From Rubricoccus marinus (lineage in GTDB: Bacteria; Bacteroidota; Rhodothermia; Rhodothermales; Rubricoccaceae): DNA of 64,000 nt. Numbering within the stretch: the first letter of the stretch is position 1; every line of letters begins with the position of its first letter. The notes beneath the pieces were generated by a model. The model worked only from the letters and a program-made list of their open reading frames with translations, ran no database searches and had not been told where the DNA came from. The stretch lies in assembly GCF_002257665.1 (NCBI RefSeq), contig NZ_MQWB01000001.1, positions 2,952,619-3,016,618 of the forward strand, given 5' to 3'. Positions 54,301 to 62,722 of the stretch are shown piece by piece. Made by a program: the position numbers and the translations under genes.

Positions 54301-55647
54301 TCACGAATCATGTGTGACGCGTCGCCAGAAGGAGGAGGAAAAAGCCGGGTCGATGTGTTCCGCGAAGGCCTCCCACTGGGGGAAAAAGGCGCGGAACGAC
54401 TCGGGCGTCATCGTCGCGTCTTTGGCCGGGTAGACGGCGCCCCCGGCCTCGCGCACGATGGCGTCGCAGCCGCGCAAGAGGCGGACGGTCTCGGCGCCGC
54501 GGTTGGGCAGGTCGAGCGCGAGCGTGACGCCCTCGCGCGGGAACGACATGATGCCGGGCGAGGGCACGTCGCCAAACGTTTTGAGCACGGCGAGAAACGA
54601 GCCCTCGCCAGAGGCCGCGAGGCGGCCGAGGATCTCGCGGACGGCGTCGCCCCCGTCGGCGAACGGGACGACGAACTGGTACTGGAAGAAGCCGCGTTTG
54701 CCATAGCCGCGGTTCCAGTCCTTCGCGATGTCGAGCGGGTAGAAAAACGGCTCGTAGTGCTGCCAGATGGGCGCCTCTCGCTGCCTCTGGCGCCCGTAGT
54801 ACGCCGCGTTAAAGGCGCGGACGGTGAGTTTGTTGAGCGCCCAGTTGGGCGCATTGATCGGGAGGCCGAGTTTCGCCTCTGGCGGCGTGTCGCCGATCTC
54901 GGGGAGGTCGCCAGAGGCGGCGTGGTCCCCCTGCATGAGGATGCCGCGCCCTTCGGGCCGCAGCGTGTCGATCCACGAGACCACGTACGGGCTCTCGCCA
55001 GAGGCCACCTCGGAGAGCGCGAAAAACGCCTCCAGGCTCTCGAACTTGGTGCTGCGGCCGGTGATCTGGTCGCTCGCGATCGGGACGAGACGGAACTCGA
55101 CCCACGTGATGAAGCCGGTGAGCCCCAGCCCGCCGACCGTCGCGCGGAAGAGGTCGGCCTCTGGCGCCCCGGCCTCTGGCGTGAGGTCGAGCGTCTCGCC
55201 AGAGGAGCGTTTGAGTTCCAGCCGCGTCACGAAGCGCCCGAAGGTGCCCGCGGCGTGGTGGTTTTTGCCGTGCACGTCGTTGGCGACGGCGCCGGCCACG
55301 GTCACGTACTTGGTCCCGGGCGTGACGGGCAGAAACCAGCCGTGCGGGACCACGAGCGCGAGCACGTCGGCCAGCGTCACGCCCGCCTCACAGCGGACGA
55401 GGCCAGAGGCTGGGTCGAACGCGATAAACCGGTCCAGCCCGATCGTGTCGAGGATCACGCCGTCCTCGTTCAGGCACGCGTCGCCATAGGAGCGGCCCTG
55501 CCCGTAGGCGAGAAGCGGCCGGTCGAAGCCGCCGAGATCGGTCACCTCACTCTGCCATCCGGGCGCGACGACCCGCGCGGGCGCCAGCTTCGGCGTGCGA
55601 CCCCACGAGAGGTGGTGACGCTGGGAGTCGGCGGTGATTCGGGACAT
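54301..55647 (-). CDS. dprE1: DprE1-like FAD-dependent oxidase
   Basis: 448 residues. FAD-binding p-cresol-methylhydroxylase fold: LLAYGQGRSYGDACLNEDG, LVRCEAGVTLADVLALVVPH, VTPGTKYVTVAGAVANDVHG and KNHHAAGTFGRFV; C-terminal oxidase domain with GYGKRGFFQYQFVVPFADG. It should oxidise decaprenyl-phospho-ribose at C2, the first half of the epimerisation to arabinose. It lies between the UbiA-family and DprE2 genes. About six 10-mer copies are tolerated in surface regions. Confidence 0.9.
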   Translation of the reverse strand: MSRITADSQRHHLSWGRTPKLAPARVVAPGWQSEVTDLGGFDRPLLAYGQGRSYGDACLNEDGVILDTIGLDRFIAFDPASGLVRCEAGVTLADVLALVVPHGWFLPVTPGTKYVTVAGAVANDVHGKNHHAAGTFGRFVTRLELKRSSGETLDLTPEAGAPEADLFRATVGGLGLTGFITWVEFRLVPIASDQITGRSTKFESLEAFFALSEVASGESPYVVSWIDTLRPEGRGILMQGDHAASGDLPEIGDTPPEAKLGLPINAPNWALNKLTVRAFNAAYYGRQRQREAPIWQHYEPFFYPLDIAKDWNRGYGKRGFFQYQFVVPFADGGDAVREILGRLAASGEGSFLAVLKTFGDVPSPGIMSFPREGVTLALDLPNRGAETVRLLRGCDAIVREAGGAVYPAKDATMTPESFRAFFPQWEAFAEHIDPAFSSSFWRRVTHDS

Positions 55648-55680
55648 GGGGTGATGCGTACTGCGTAATGCGTGAGGGCG
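55648..55680 (-). repeat. Leader repeat before dprE1
   Basis: GTGATGCGTACTGCGTAATG followed by CGTGAGGGCG directly upstream of the dprE1 start (minus strand), related to the repeats at 37524 and 54187. Confidence 0.55.
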
Positions 55681-55701
55681 GCCTCTGGCGGGATCGGGGG
55701 C

Positions 55702-55719
55702 GCCTCTGGCGCCAGAGGC
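55702..55719. repeat. 18-bp palindrome with flanking single copies
   Basis: GCCTCTGGCGCCAGAGGC; single 10-mer copies at 55681, 55728 and 55760 make this 149-bp spacer very dense in the motif. Confidence 0.85.
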
Positions 55720-55796
55720 CGGTCCTGCCGCCAGAGGTCATGGGGTGGTCGTCCCCGGCGGCCTCTGGCGTACCCGGTACCTCGCACCCGGTACCC

Positions 55797-56726
55797 TTAC
55801 ACAGGAATCGACGCCAGCAGCAGCACGCCTGCCGTCAGCGCGGCGACGGCGTAGCTCGCGCGGTCGCGGAGCGCGTAGGCCACAGGCTCGTCTGGAAGAT
55901 CGCCCCGGTGGGCGAGCATCCACATCCGCATCGTCCAGTAGGCGAGAAGCGGCGCGGCGAGCCAGAGGAGGCCCGGACGCGCGTAGAGCACGGCCACGTC
56001 GGGCGAGGTGACGTAGAGCGCGAAGACGAGCACGGCCATAAAGCCCGCCGCCGGACCGATCGCGCGGAGCATCGCGGCGTCCTCGATGGTGTAGCCGCGG
56101 CCGTTGTCGCGCGCGTCGACCTCGATTTCCAGAATGCGGAGTTCGGCGTAGCGCTTGAGCAACGCGAGGCCGAGGAAGAAGAAGAGCGAGAACGCCAGAA
56201 GCCACTCACTCACGGGGATGCCCGTGGCCGCGCCGCCCGCGAGCACGCGGAGCGCGTAGAGCGCGGCGAGCACGCACACGTCGACGATCACGACGCTTTT
56301 GAGCTTGAACGAGTACGCGAGCGTCGTCGCGAGGTACACACCCAGCGCGCCCACGAACGCCAGAGGCAGCAGCGCCCACGCGAGCGCGAAGCCCAGCCCC
56401 ACGAGTGCCGGGCCGAACGCCCAGCCGAAGCCGGGCGTCAGCGCGCCAGAGGCGAACGGCCGGTGCCTCTTGGTGGGGTGCCGCGCGTCCTGCTCCTGAT
56501 CGAGCAGGTCGTTGACCACATACGTGCCGCTGGCGACGAGCCCGAGGGCGAGAAACGCAATGGCGACCTCTCCGGCGACCTCCGGCGACAGGTTGTGCGC
56601 CAGCAAAGCGGGCAGCGCCACGAGCACGTTTTTCGACCACTGGTGCAGGCGCATCGCCTTTCTCGCCGCGCGAACGCGCCCCGCCCGAGCCTCTGGCGGG
56701 TGCCGGGAGGCGAGCGGTTCTGTCAA
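55797..56726 (-). CDS. UbiA-family prenyltransferase, DPPR synthase-like
   Basis: 309 residues with about nine membrane helices. First Asp-rich motif is NDLLDQEQDARHPTKRHRP with preceding RLHQWSKNVLVALPALLAH, as in decaprenyl-phosphate phosphoribosyltransferase (Rv3806c-like). The second motif lies around RYAELRILEIEVDARDNGRG. It transfers phosphoribose to polyprenyl phosphate. Followed by dprE1 and dprE2, it completes a three-gene route to polyprenyl-phospho-arabinose. A phosphatase for the 5-phosphate is not seen here. Confidence 0.88.
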   Translation of the reverse strand: MTEPLASRHPPEARAGRVRAARKAMRLHQWSKNVLVALPALLAHNLSPEVAGEVAIAFLALGLVASGTYVVNDLLDQEQDARHPTKRHRPFASGALTPGFGWAFGPALVGLGFALAWALLPLAFVGALGVYLATTLAYSFKLKSVVIVDVCVLAALYALRVLAGGAATGIPVSEWLLAFSLFFFLGLALLKRYAELRILEIEVDARDNGRGYTIEDAAMLRAIGPAAGFMAVLVFALYVTSPDVAVLYARPGLLWLAAPLLAYWTMRMWMLAHRGDLPDEPVAYALRDRASYAVAALTAGVLLLASIPV

Positions 56727-56907
56727 CGCGTCGGACGGAGGGGCGGGATTCTGCAGGGCGTTGGGCGGTGAAGCGGCGTCAATCTAGCGTGGCGCCGCGC
56801 ATACCTCTGGCGCCGAGAGGGAGGCGCGGACCTTCTTTCCCCAGGCCTTTCGCGGTCTCGCCAGAGGCCCGGCGCGATCTTGGGGCTCCTGATTCCCGAC
56901 CGACCCT

Positions 56908-58362
56908 ATGGCCGCCACGCTCGACACCATCGTTTCCCTCGCCAAGCGGCGGGGCTTCATCTTCCCGTCTTCCGAGATCTATGGCGGCCTAGGTGCCGTC
57001 TACGACTACGGCCCGCTGGGCGTGGAACTGAAGCGGAACGTGCGCGAGCGCTGGTGGCGCGCGATGGTCCACGAGCACGAGGACGTGGTGGGGCTGGACT
57101 CCGCCATTCTCATGCACCCCACGGTCTGGAAAGCGAGCGGCCACGTCGACGCCTTCAACGACCCGATGATCGACGACAAGCAGTCGAACAAGCGCTACCG
57201 CGCCGATCAACTCATCGAGGGCCACATCGCGAAGCTGGAGAAGAAAAAGAAGACGCAAGAGGCCGAGCGCGTCCACGCGGCTCTCGTCGAGGCGCTCAAC
57301 GCCGACGATCCCTCCAGCGCGCTCCACGCGCTCATCCTGGCCGAGGAGATCCGCGCGCCCGAGTCCGGCGCGTTCGACTGGACCGAGGTGCGCCAGTTCA
57401 ACCTCATGTTCGAGACCAAGGTCGGCGCCGTCGGCGGCGATACGATCTACCTCCGTCCGGAGACGGCGCAGGGCATCTTCGTCCACTTCGGCAACGTGCA
57501 GCAGACCTCGCGCCAGCAGGTCCCGTTCGGCATCGCGCAGATCGGCAAGGCGTTCCGCAACGAGGTCGTCGCGCGGCAGTTCATCTTCCGCATGCGCGAG
57601 TTCGAGCAGATGGAGATGCAGTACTTCGTCGCGCCCGGCAGCCAGATGGAGCACTACGCTGAGTGGGCCGAGAAGCGCATGAACTGGCACATGAGCAACG
57701 GCATCCGCCCGAGCCGCTTGCGCTGGCACGACCACGAAAAGCTGGCCCACTACGCCGACGCGGCGAAGGACGTGCAGTACGAGTACCCCTTCGGCTGGCA
57801 GGAGATCGAGGGCATCCACTCCCGGACCGACTTCGACCTCTCGCGCCACCAGGAGTTCAGCGGCAAGAAGCTGGAGTACTTCGATCCGCAGACGAAGGAG
57901 CGCTACATCCCGTACGTCGTCGAGACGTCGGTCGGGCTCGACCGCACCATCCTGATGCTGCTCTGCGACGCCTTCCACGAGGAGGAAGTCCCGACCGCGA
58001 AGGAGGGCAAAACTGAGAGCCGTTCGGTTCTGCGCTTCCACCCGAGCATCGCGCCGTACCAGGTCGCCGTCTTCCCTCTCGTCAAGAAGGACGGCATGGA
58101 CGACAAGGCCAAGGCCATCGCTGCCGACCTCCGCGGCGGGCTCAACGTGTTCTACGACGAGAAGGGCGCCGTTGGCCGCCGCTACCGCCGCCAGGACGAG
58201 ATCGGGACGCCGTTCGCCGTCACCGTCGATGGCGACACGATGGAGGACGGAACGGTCACCATCCGCTCCCGTGACACGATGGAGCAGGACCGCATCCCCG
58301 CCGAGAACATCGCTGCTTATGTCAAGGACGCCACTGCCGCCTGGACCGCGCCGACCGACTGA
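56908..58362 (+). CDS. glyQS: Glycyl-tRNA synthetase, single-chain class II
   Basis: 484 residues, alpha2 type: FIFPSSEIYGGLGAVYDYGP, LRPETAQGIFVHFGNV, IAQIGKAFRNEV and FIFRMREFEQMEMQYF give class II motifs 1 and 2, FSRH-like DLSRHQEFSG, and ETSVGLDRTILMLLCDAF motif 3; a C-terminal anticodon-binding domain follows (QVAVFPLVKKDG). No copy of the iterated 10-mer lies inside this 1.45-kb gene. Leader is CT-rich without a Shine-Dalgarno. Confidence 0.96.
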   Translation: MAATLDTIVSLAKRRGFIFPSSEIYGGLGAVYDYGPLGVELKRNVRERWWRAMVHEHEDVVGLDSAILMHPTVWKASGHVDAFNDPMIDDKQSNKRYRADQLIEGHIAKLEKKKKTQEAERVHAALVEALNADDPSSALHALILAEEIRAPESGAFDWTEVRQFNLMFETKVGAVGGDTIYLRPETAQGIFVHFGNVQQTSRQQVPFGIAQIGKAFRNEVVARQFIFRMREFEQMEMQYFVAPGSQMEHYAEWAEKRMNWHMSNGIRPSRLRWHDHEKLAHYADAAKDVQYEYPFGWQEIEGIHSRTDFDLSRHQEFSGKKLEYFDPQTKERYIPYVVETSVGLDRTILMLLCDAFHEEEVPTAKEGKTESRSVLRFHPSIAPYQVAVFPLVKKDGMDDKAKAIAADLRGGLNVFYDEKGAVGRRYRRQDEIGTPFAVTVDGDTMEDGTVTIRSRDTMEQDRIPAENIAAYVKDATAAWTAPTD

Positions 58363-58807
58363 GCCTCTGGCGACTTCCGGGCCGCCAGAGGCGCGGCCTG
58401 GAACGGCCTCTGGCGCGGTCAAGCTGCTGCTTTTCGTTGCGGCGTTTCTCGCGCCGCTGGCGGGCATCTGGATCTACGCCCACTACCTCGACCCTGGCGC
58501 TGCGGCTCCGTACGACACGGGCAGCGCCGGGCCGTTCGATCCCGACGCGTGGCGACGGGGCGAGCGCGTGGCGCGGTATCACATGGCTTCGGACCTGCTC
58601 GACCGGTACGACTTCAGCGGCTGGACGCGGGAGCAGGTGGAAGACCTTCTCGGTCCCGCGGCGCCTCTGGCGGGCGGCTTCCGCATCGACGCCGGTGAAG
58701 ACTGGGGCGTGGACTACCAGGCGGACCGCTCGTTCGGCCTCGCCTTCGAGACCGACGCCAGAGGCCTCGTGGAAACCGTACGGTTCGAGTGCGAGGGGGA
58801 CTGCTGA
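58319..58807 (+). CDS. Membrane-anchored small protein, BamE-like fold possible
   Basis: 162 residues from ATG 58319, overlapping the end of glyQS by 44 bases in another frame; no later ATG/GTG/TTG precedes the membrane segment (about 36-54: KLLLFVAAFLAPLAGIWIY). The C-terminal part RYDFSGWTREQVEDLLGPAA then VDYQADRSFGLAFETDARGL is patterned like SmpA/BamE-type domains (helix with TxxxVxxLLG, then beta strands). Function not assignable. Confidence 0.6.
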   Translation: MSRTPLPPGPRRPTEPLATSGPPEARPGTASGAVKLLLFVAAFLAPLAGIWIYAHYLDPGAAAPYDTGSAGPFDPDAWRRGERVARYHMASDLLDRYDFSGWTREQVEDLLGPAAPLAGGFRIDAGEDWGVDYQADRSFGLAFETDARGLVETVRFECEGDC

Positions 58808-58811
58808 GCTT

Positions 58812-58825
58812 CTGGCGCCAGAGGC
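58812..58825. repeat. Near-perfect palindrome between convergent genes
   Basis: TCTGGCGCCAGA core with GAGC/GCTC outer arms and one mismatch fills most of the 36-bp gap between the stops at 58807 and 58844. Confidence 0.6.
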
Positions 58826-58843
58826 GCTCTCGGGCCGAGAGCC

Positions 58844-59290
58844 TTAGCGCCCCTTGGCGGCCGCCCAGCGGAACCGTTTGCCGTACGACCCCGGACGCTT
58901 CACGGCGCTCTCGGGCCCCGGCTCATCGAAGCCGTGGAGAACGGCGCGAATGCGCGCGATGACCATCGCTTCGCGAAGTTCCAGGTGCCCGTCCGCCTGC
59001 GCGATCCGTCCCAGGTTTGAAAGCAGCCGCAACGTCCCCTCGGGCCCGATTACCCGTGCCACATCGCGGGCGACGGCTTCAAGGTGAATGCCGCGCCGTG
59101 CCGCCACGTACGCCGTGTCGACGATAGCTTCGATGGAGCCTGTGTCGAGGTCTGGGGACCACCCGCGCGCGAGTTCGATCGCGCGCTGGCGTTCGTGGGC
59201 CTCTGGCGGGTGATCCGACGCTCCAGCGACGGCCAGAAGGAGGTGAACGACCTTCGTGAGGTCGTACGGGGAGAGGGAAGCGGAATGCAC
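58844..59290 (-). CDS. TerB-like domain protein
   Basis: 148 residues from a GTG at 59290; ATG starts upstream (59395, 59449) are possible but would add a non-conserved segment. An all-helical TerB/DUF533-like domain is suggested by LTKVVHLLLAVAGASDHPPE, AIVDTAYVAARRGIHLEAVA and LLSNLGRIAQADGHLELREA (acidic metal-binding-like end). TerB-like proteins bind metals and act in stress or phage-related pathways; role here unknown. Confidence 0.6.
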   Translation of the reverse strand: MHSASLSPYDLTKVVHLLLAVAGASDHPPEAHERQRAIELARGWSPDLDTGSIEAIVDTAYVAARRGIHLEAVARDVARVIGPEGTLRLLSNLGRIAQADGHLELREAMVIARIRAVLHGFDEPGPESAVKRPGSYGKRFRWAAAKGR

Positions 59291-59551
59291 GGCGTTCAGG
59301 GACTGAGGAAACGCCCAGGGAAGGGGGGGCTTTACACAGATACAAACCTTCGGTTTCTCGCAGATCGTATGCGCAGGCACGATCAGGGTCTCCTCCATGC
59401 CGAAAGGCGTGCGCAGGCGCCAAAGGGCAAATATGCGCATGTTTGCCACTACACATGCCGCCCAGAGGCTAAGCTACTCAGCGCCTCCCCCGCCAATCCC
59501 CGGCACAGCAGGCGCCCTGGAGAGGGTCAGAAGGCCTCTGGCGGCCAAAGC

Positions 59552-60634
59552 CTATTCCTCCGGGCGGTATTCCTCCGGGACGCGGTCGGCCAGCCTCTCG
59601 TAGGCCATGTAGCCGCTCGTGCTGATCGCAAAGGGGTCCTCTGGCGTCCCCTGAGGGTCCAGCCGCACGGATGACTCGTTGAGGTGGAGCGTGGAACGCT
59701 GGACGGGATCGGGCACGCGGCGCCTCTCGCGGAACCATTCAGACGTGAGGTACGCCTCGTCTTCTGGCTCCCCACCGTAGGCGACATCGACGCGCCCGCG
59801 GAAGCGGAGCGTGCCCCACCCGTAGCTGGCTTCTTGGAGAAGGTCATCGCTCGACGTTCGGAACGTGGCGCCCTCGGCGCGCCGGTCCAACCCATCGCCG
59901 TCGAAAACGTGGAGGAGCGTAAATCCCTCATCCTCGGCGGTGCCCTCCAGTAGCGCGCGGAACAGGTGAGCCTGAGAGCCGAGGTACGCCCGCTTGCGCG
60001 CCGCCGCCCACCGCCGCGCTTCGGCGGAGTCCCCTGGCGCCAGAGGCTCGAAGACCTCGTCGCCATGGTAACGCACCCGGCCGGAGCTGGCCTCAAACTC
60101 GTGGAGGTCGTACCGAAGGCGGTAGCCCAGCGCGCGGTTCTCGATGAGGAGCGGCGCAGCGGCGGTCGCGGTAAGCGTGCCCCAGGAGGAGCGGAAGCTC
60201 AGCACCTCCGGGTTGAGGATGCGCGTGGAGTCCGCGTTGGCGGACTCGCCGAGAAGGACGCGTGCGAACTGCGCCAGGCGCCGCTCCCACCGCCGGTCCC
60301 GCTCAGCCTCGACCCGCGCGGTGCCCATCTCCACCGCTGACGGCTCTAGCTCCAGCGTCACGTAGATGCGCGCCCCTCCGGCGAGGCGAATCTCACGGAC
60401 GGCCGCTTGGTATCCCAGCATGGACGCTACAATCCGGTACGCCCCCGGCGGCACATCCTCGATCGAGTACTTCCCGTCTGCGTCCGAAGCCGCGCCTCTC
60501 GCGGTGCCGGACAGGTACACGTTGGCACCGGGAAGCGGGAAGCCGCTGGCGTCGCGCACGATCCCGTTGACGGTCGCGGGCTGGGCCAGGGCGCCAGAGG
60601 CGAGGAGGAGCAGGACGATGACGAGAGCGCGCAT
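59552..60634 (-). CDS. Exported carboxypeptidase-like regulatory-domain protein
   Basis: 360 residues with signal peptide MRALVIVLLLLASGALAQ. A CarboxypepD_reg domain spans about 20-100 (VNGIVRDASGFPLPGANVYL, SGTARGAASDADGKYSIEDV), as in the N-termini of Bacteroidota TonB receptors. The rest lacks a full barrel; it has charged alpha/beta segments (RRWAAARKRAYLGSQAHLFR) seen in DUF5686-like or similar Bacteroidota envelope proteins. Not long enough for a TonB receptor. Confidence 0.75.
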   Translation of the reverse strand: MRALVIVLLLLASGALAQPATVNGIVRDASGFPLPGANVYLSGTARGAASDADGKYSIEDVPPGAYRIVASMLGYQAAVREIRLAGGARIYVTLELEPSAVEMGTARVEAERDRRWERRLAQFARVLLGESANADSTRILNPEVLSFRSSWGTLTATAAAPLLIENRALGYRLRYDLHEFEASSGRVRYHGDEVFEPLAPGDSAEARRWAAARKRAYLGSQAHLFRALLEGTAEDEGFTLLHVFDGDGLDRRAEGATFRTSSDDLLQEASYGWGTLRFRGRVDVAYGGEPEDEAYLTSEWFRERRRVPDPVQRSTLHLNESSVRLDPQGTPEDPFAISTSGYMAYERLADRVPEEYRPEE

Positions 60635-60792
60635 AGCTCTAGTCTCGGGCGCCGAGCCTCTGGCGTCAAGGGCGTTCTACAAGGACGCTTGCCGAGGTGA
60701 AACGCCGAGCCCGCCCTTGATGCAAACCGCCTCTGGCGCGGCAGGGCGCCAGAGGCGGAAAAAGCCGGCGAGGCTCGTGCTGTGCCGGAGGG

Positions 60793-61662
60793 CTAGGCGG
60801 TCTCGCGCGTGGCCTGGTCGAGCGCCTCGAACACGTCGTCGGGCATCTCGATCTCGGCAGCGGCGGTGTTCTCCTCCAGGTGCTTCACGCTGGACGTGCC
60901 GGGAATGGGCAACATCACCGGCGAACGCTTGAGCAGCCACGCGAGCGCGACCTGGCTGTGCGTGGCGCCGAGCGAGTCGGCAGCGTCTTGGAGCACATCG
61001 GACTCGGAGAGTTTGCCGGCGTTGAGCGGGTACCACGGGATAAAGCCGATGCCCTCCTTGTCGCAGAAGTCGACCACGTCCTCATGCTTGCGCTGGCCGA
61101 GGTTGTACTCGTTCTGGACCGTGACCACGTTCAGACCGGCCTCTTGCGCGGCTTGGATCTCCTCTACGCCGACCTCGCTGAGGCCGATGCGTGCCACGAG
61201 GCCGTCGTCTACGAACTCCTTGAGCACGTCGAACTGCTCACCGCGGTCCACATCCGGGTCGATGCGGTGAAGCTGGTAGAGCGGGATCGTGTCCATTTTG
61301 AGGCGGCGGAGCGACATGTGGACCGCCTGACGCAGGTAGTCCGGCTTGCCGAGCGGGTGCCACTTGCCAGGGCCGGTGCGCAAGAGGCCGCCTTTGGTGG
61401 CGATGGTGACGCCGTCGTAGGGCGCGAGGGCCTCGGCGATGAGGTCCTCCGACACGAACGGGCCGTAGGAGTCGGCGGTATCGATAAAGTCGATGCCGAG
61501 TTCGACCGCGCGGCGGAGGACGGCGAGCGCGGTGTCGTGGTCGTCGGGTGCGCCCCAGATGCCCTCGCCGGTGATGCGCATCGCGCCGTAGCCGAGGCGG
61601 TGGACCGTGAGGCCATCGCCGAGATCGAAGGTGCCGGAGGCGTGTGCGGGGAGAGAAGCCAT
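60793..61662 (-). CDS. Aldo/keto reductase
   Basis: 289 residues, TIM-barrel AKR with catalytic tetrad Asp and Tyr in [11 protein letters not shown], Lys in IATKGGL and His in [15 protein letters not shown] site in [20 protein letters not shown]. Soluble oxidoreductase for small carbonyls; substrate unknown. Solo gene. Confidence 0.9.
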   Translation of the reverse strand: MASLPAHASGTFDLGDGLTVHRLGYGAMRITGEGIWGAPDDHDTALAVLRRAVELGIDFIDTADSYGPFVSEDLIAEALAPYDGVTIATKGGLLRTGPGKWHPLGKPDYLRQAVHMSLRRLKMDTIPLYQLHRIDPDVDRGEQFDVLKEFVDDGLVARIGLSEVGVEEIQAAQEAGLNVVTVQNEYNLGQRKHEDVVDFCDKEGIGFIPWYPLNAGKLSESDVLQDAADSLGATHSQVALAWLLKRSPVMLPIPGTSSVKHLEENTAAAEIEMPDDVFEALDQATRETA

Positions 61663-61831
61663 GTCGAGAAGGGAGTGTGTTCAGCCCATTGAATGCCCGC
61701 GGCCTGCGGCGGGTTCGGGACGCACCGTCTCCTCACGGATGCGCCAGAGGCGTCCCACCCATGCGAGGCAGACGTGTCTTCGAGAGGGGTCCGATCCAGC
61801 GGTCTGGCTCCCACGGCCCGTCCCGATACGA

Positions 61832-61865
61832 CTCCGCCCCGCCAGAGGCCTCTGGCGGGGCGGAG
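61832..61865. terminator. 34-bp perfect palindrome downstream of dps
   Basis: The 18-bp core CGCCAGAGGCCTCTGGCG (61840-61857) is extended on both sides by CTCCGCCC/GGGCGGAG to 34 bases without mismatch. It lies about 17 bp past the dps stop on the minus strand. Probable strong hairpin terminator without T-tract. Confidence 0.65.
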
Positions 61866-61882
61866 AGATCAGGCGAACCGGT

Positions 61883-62455
61883 TTACTGGCCGTCCGCCTG
61901 GCGCTGGAAGCTGCGAAGCATCCAGAGGTGCTTCTCCAGTTCGTGCGCAGTGCCGATCAAAAGGTCCTGCGTCACGGAGTCCCCCGCGTCGCCGGTCTCC
62001 GTGACCCGCATCTCGATGCGCTCGATAACGGTCATGTAGCGCTCGGAGAGGATCTTGGGCACGTTGTAGTCCGCGAGCAAGCCCTCTGGGAAGGCGTCGA
62101 GGCCGTCGCCAGAGGCTGCGCGGCCGGGGTCGCCATCGGCGGCCATCCCGAGGGCGCGCTGGCGCTCGGCGATCTGGTCGATGTAGGGATCGAGCGCACC
62201 ATAGAGGTCGCCGAGGAGATCGTGGAGGGAGTAGAACTGTGGCCCGACGACGTTCCAGTGGGCCTGGTGGTCGGCGTGCTTGAGGGAGATCAGTTCGTAG
62301 AGCGTGGACTGGAGGGCCTCGTTGGAGACGGTGCGCGTGGCCGCGTCGTAAGGGACCATCTGGCCGGCATCGGCGGAGCCGTAGACGGAGAGGTCCTGAG
62401 CCGACAGCGGCGCTGCGACGAGCAAGGCGGCCGCGAAGAGAGTGAGACGGGACAT
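61883..62455 (-). CDS. Exported Dps-family ferritin-like protein
   Basis: 190 residues. It has a signal peptide (MSRLTLFAAALLVAAPLSAQ) ahead of a Dps four-helix domain. Ferroxidase residues are in LKHADHQAHWNVVGPQFYSL (His, His, Trp) and HDLLGDLYGALDPYIDQIAE (Asp, Glu). Dps proteins oxidise Fe(II) with peroxide and store iron; the signal implies periplasmic or outer location rather than the usual nucleoid. Palindrome and terminator-like repeat follow the gene. Confidence 0.85.
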   Translation of the reverse strand: MSRLTLFAAALLVAAPLSAQDLSVYGSADAGQMVPYDAATRTVSNEALQSTLYELISLKHADHQAHWNVVGPQFYSLHDLLGDLYGALDPYIDQIAERQRALGMAADGDPGRAASGDGLDAFPEGLLADYNVPKILSERYMTVIERIEMRVTETGDAGDSVTQDLLIGTAHELEKHLWMLRSFQRQADGQ

Positions 62456-62594
62456 GACGAGAGAGGCGTGGTGAGAAAGGGAGCCCGGAGGCGGCCGTAC
62501 CCACTCGCGCGCGCCGTCGTCGGTCCGCGCTTCATGCCTCCCTCATGGAGTTCGGGGTTTTGCCCATGCCTTCCCCCGTGCATCCGGTACGCCG

Positions 62595-62642
62595 CCCTCG
62601 CGCCTCTGGCGGCAAAGTCCTCTTGCGCCAGAGGCGCGAGGG
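62595..62642. repeat. 17-bp-stem hairpin built on the 10-mer upstream of lysS
   Basis: Arm 62595-62611 (CCCTCGCGCCTCTGGCG) pairs perfectly with 62626-62642, 14-base loop. Complementarity extends seven bases outside the 10-mer core. It is 80 bp before the lysS start and could be a leader hairpin. Confidence 0.7.
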
Positions 62643-62722
62643 AAAGCGGAGCGAAAACGGGCCTCTGGCGCGCGCGGCCTTCGCCAGAGGCGGATCTTGC
62701 ACGCTCCATTCCGCCGAGCCGC

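Noticed and set aside
53437-56726. Assignment of the SDR and FAD genes to generic alditol/sugar oxidation
   Set aside because: Less likely than DprE1/DprE2 given the characteristic SDR motif GATSAIA and the UbiA-family gene directly upstream.
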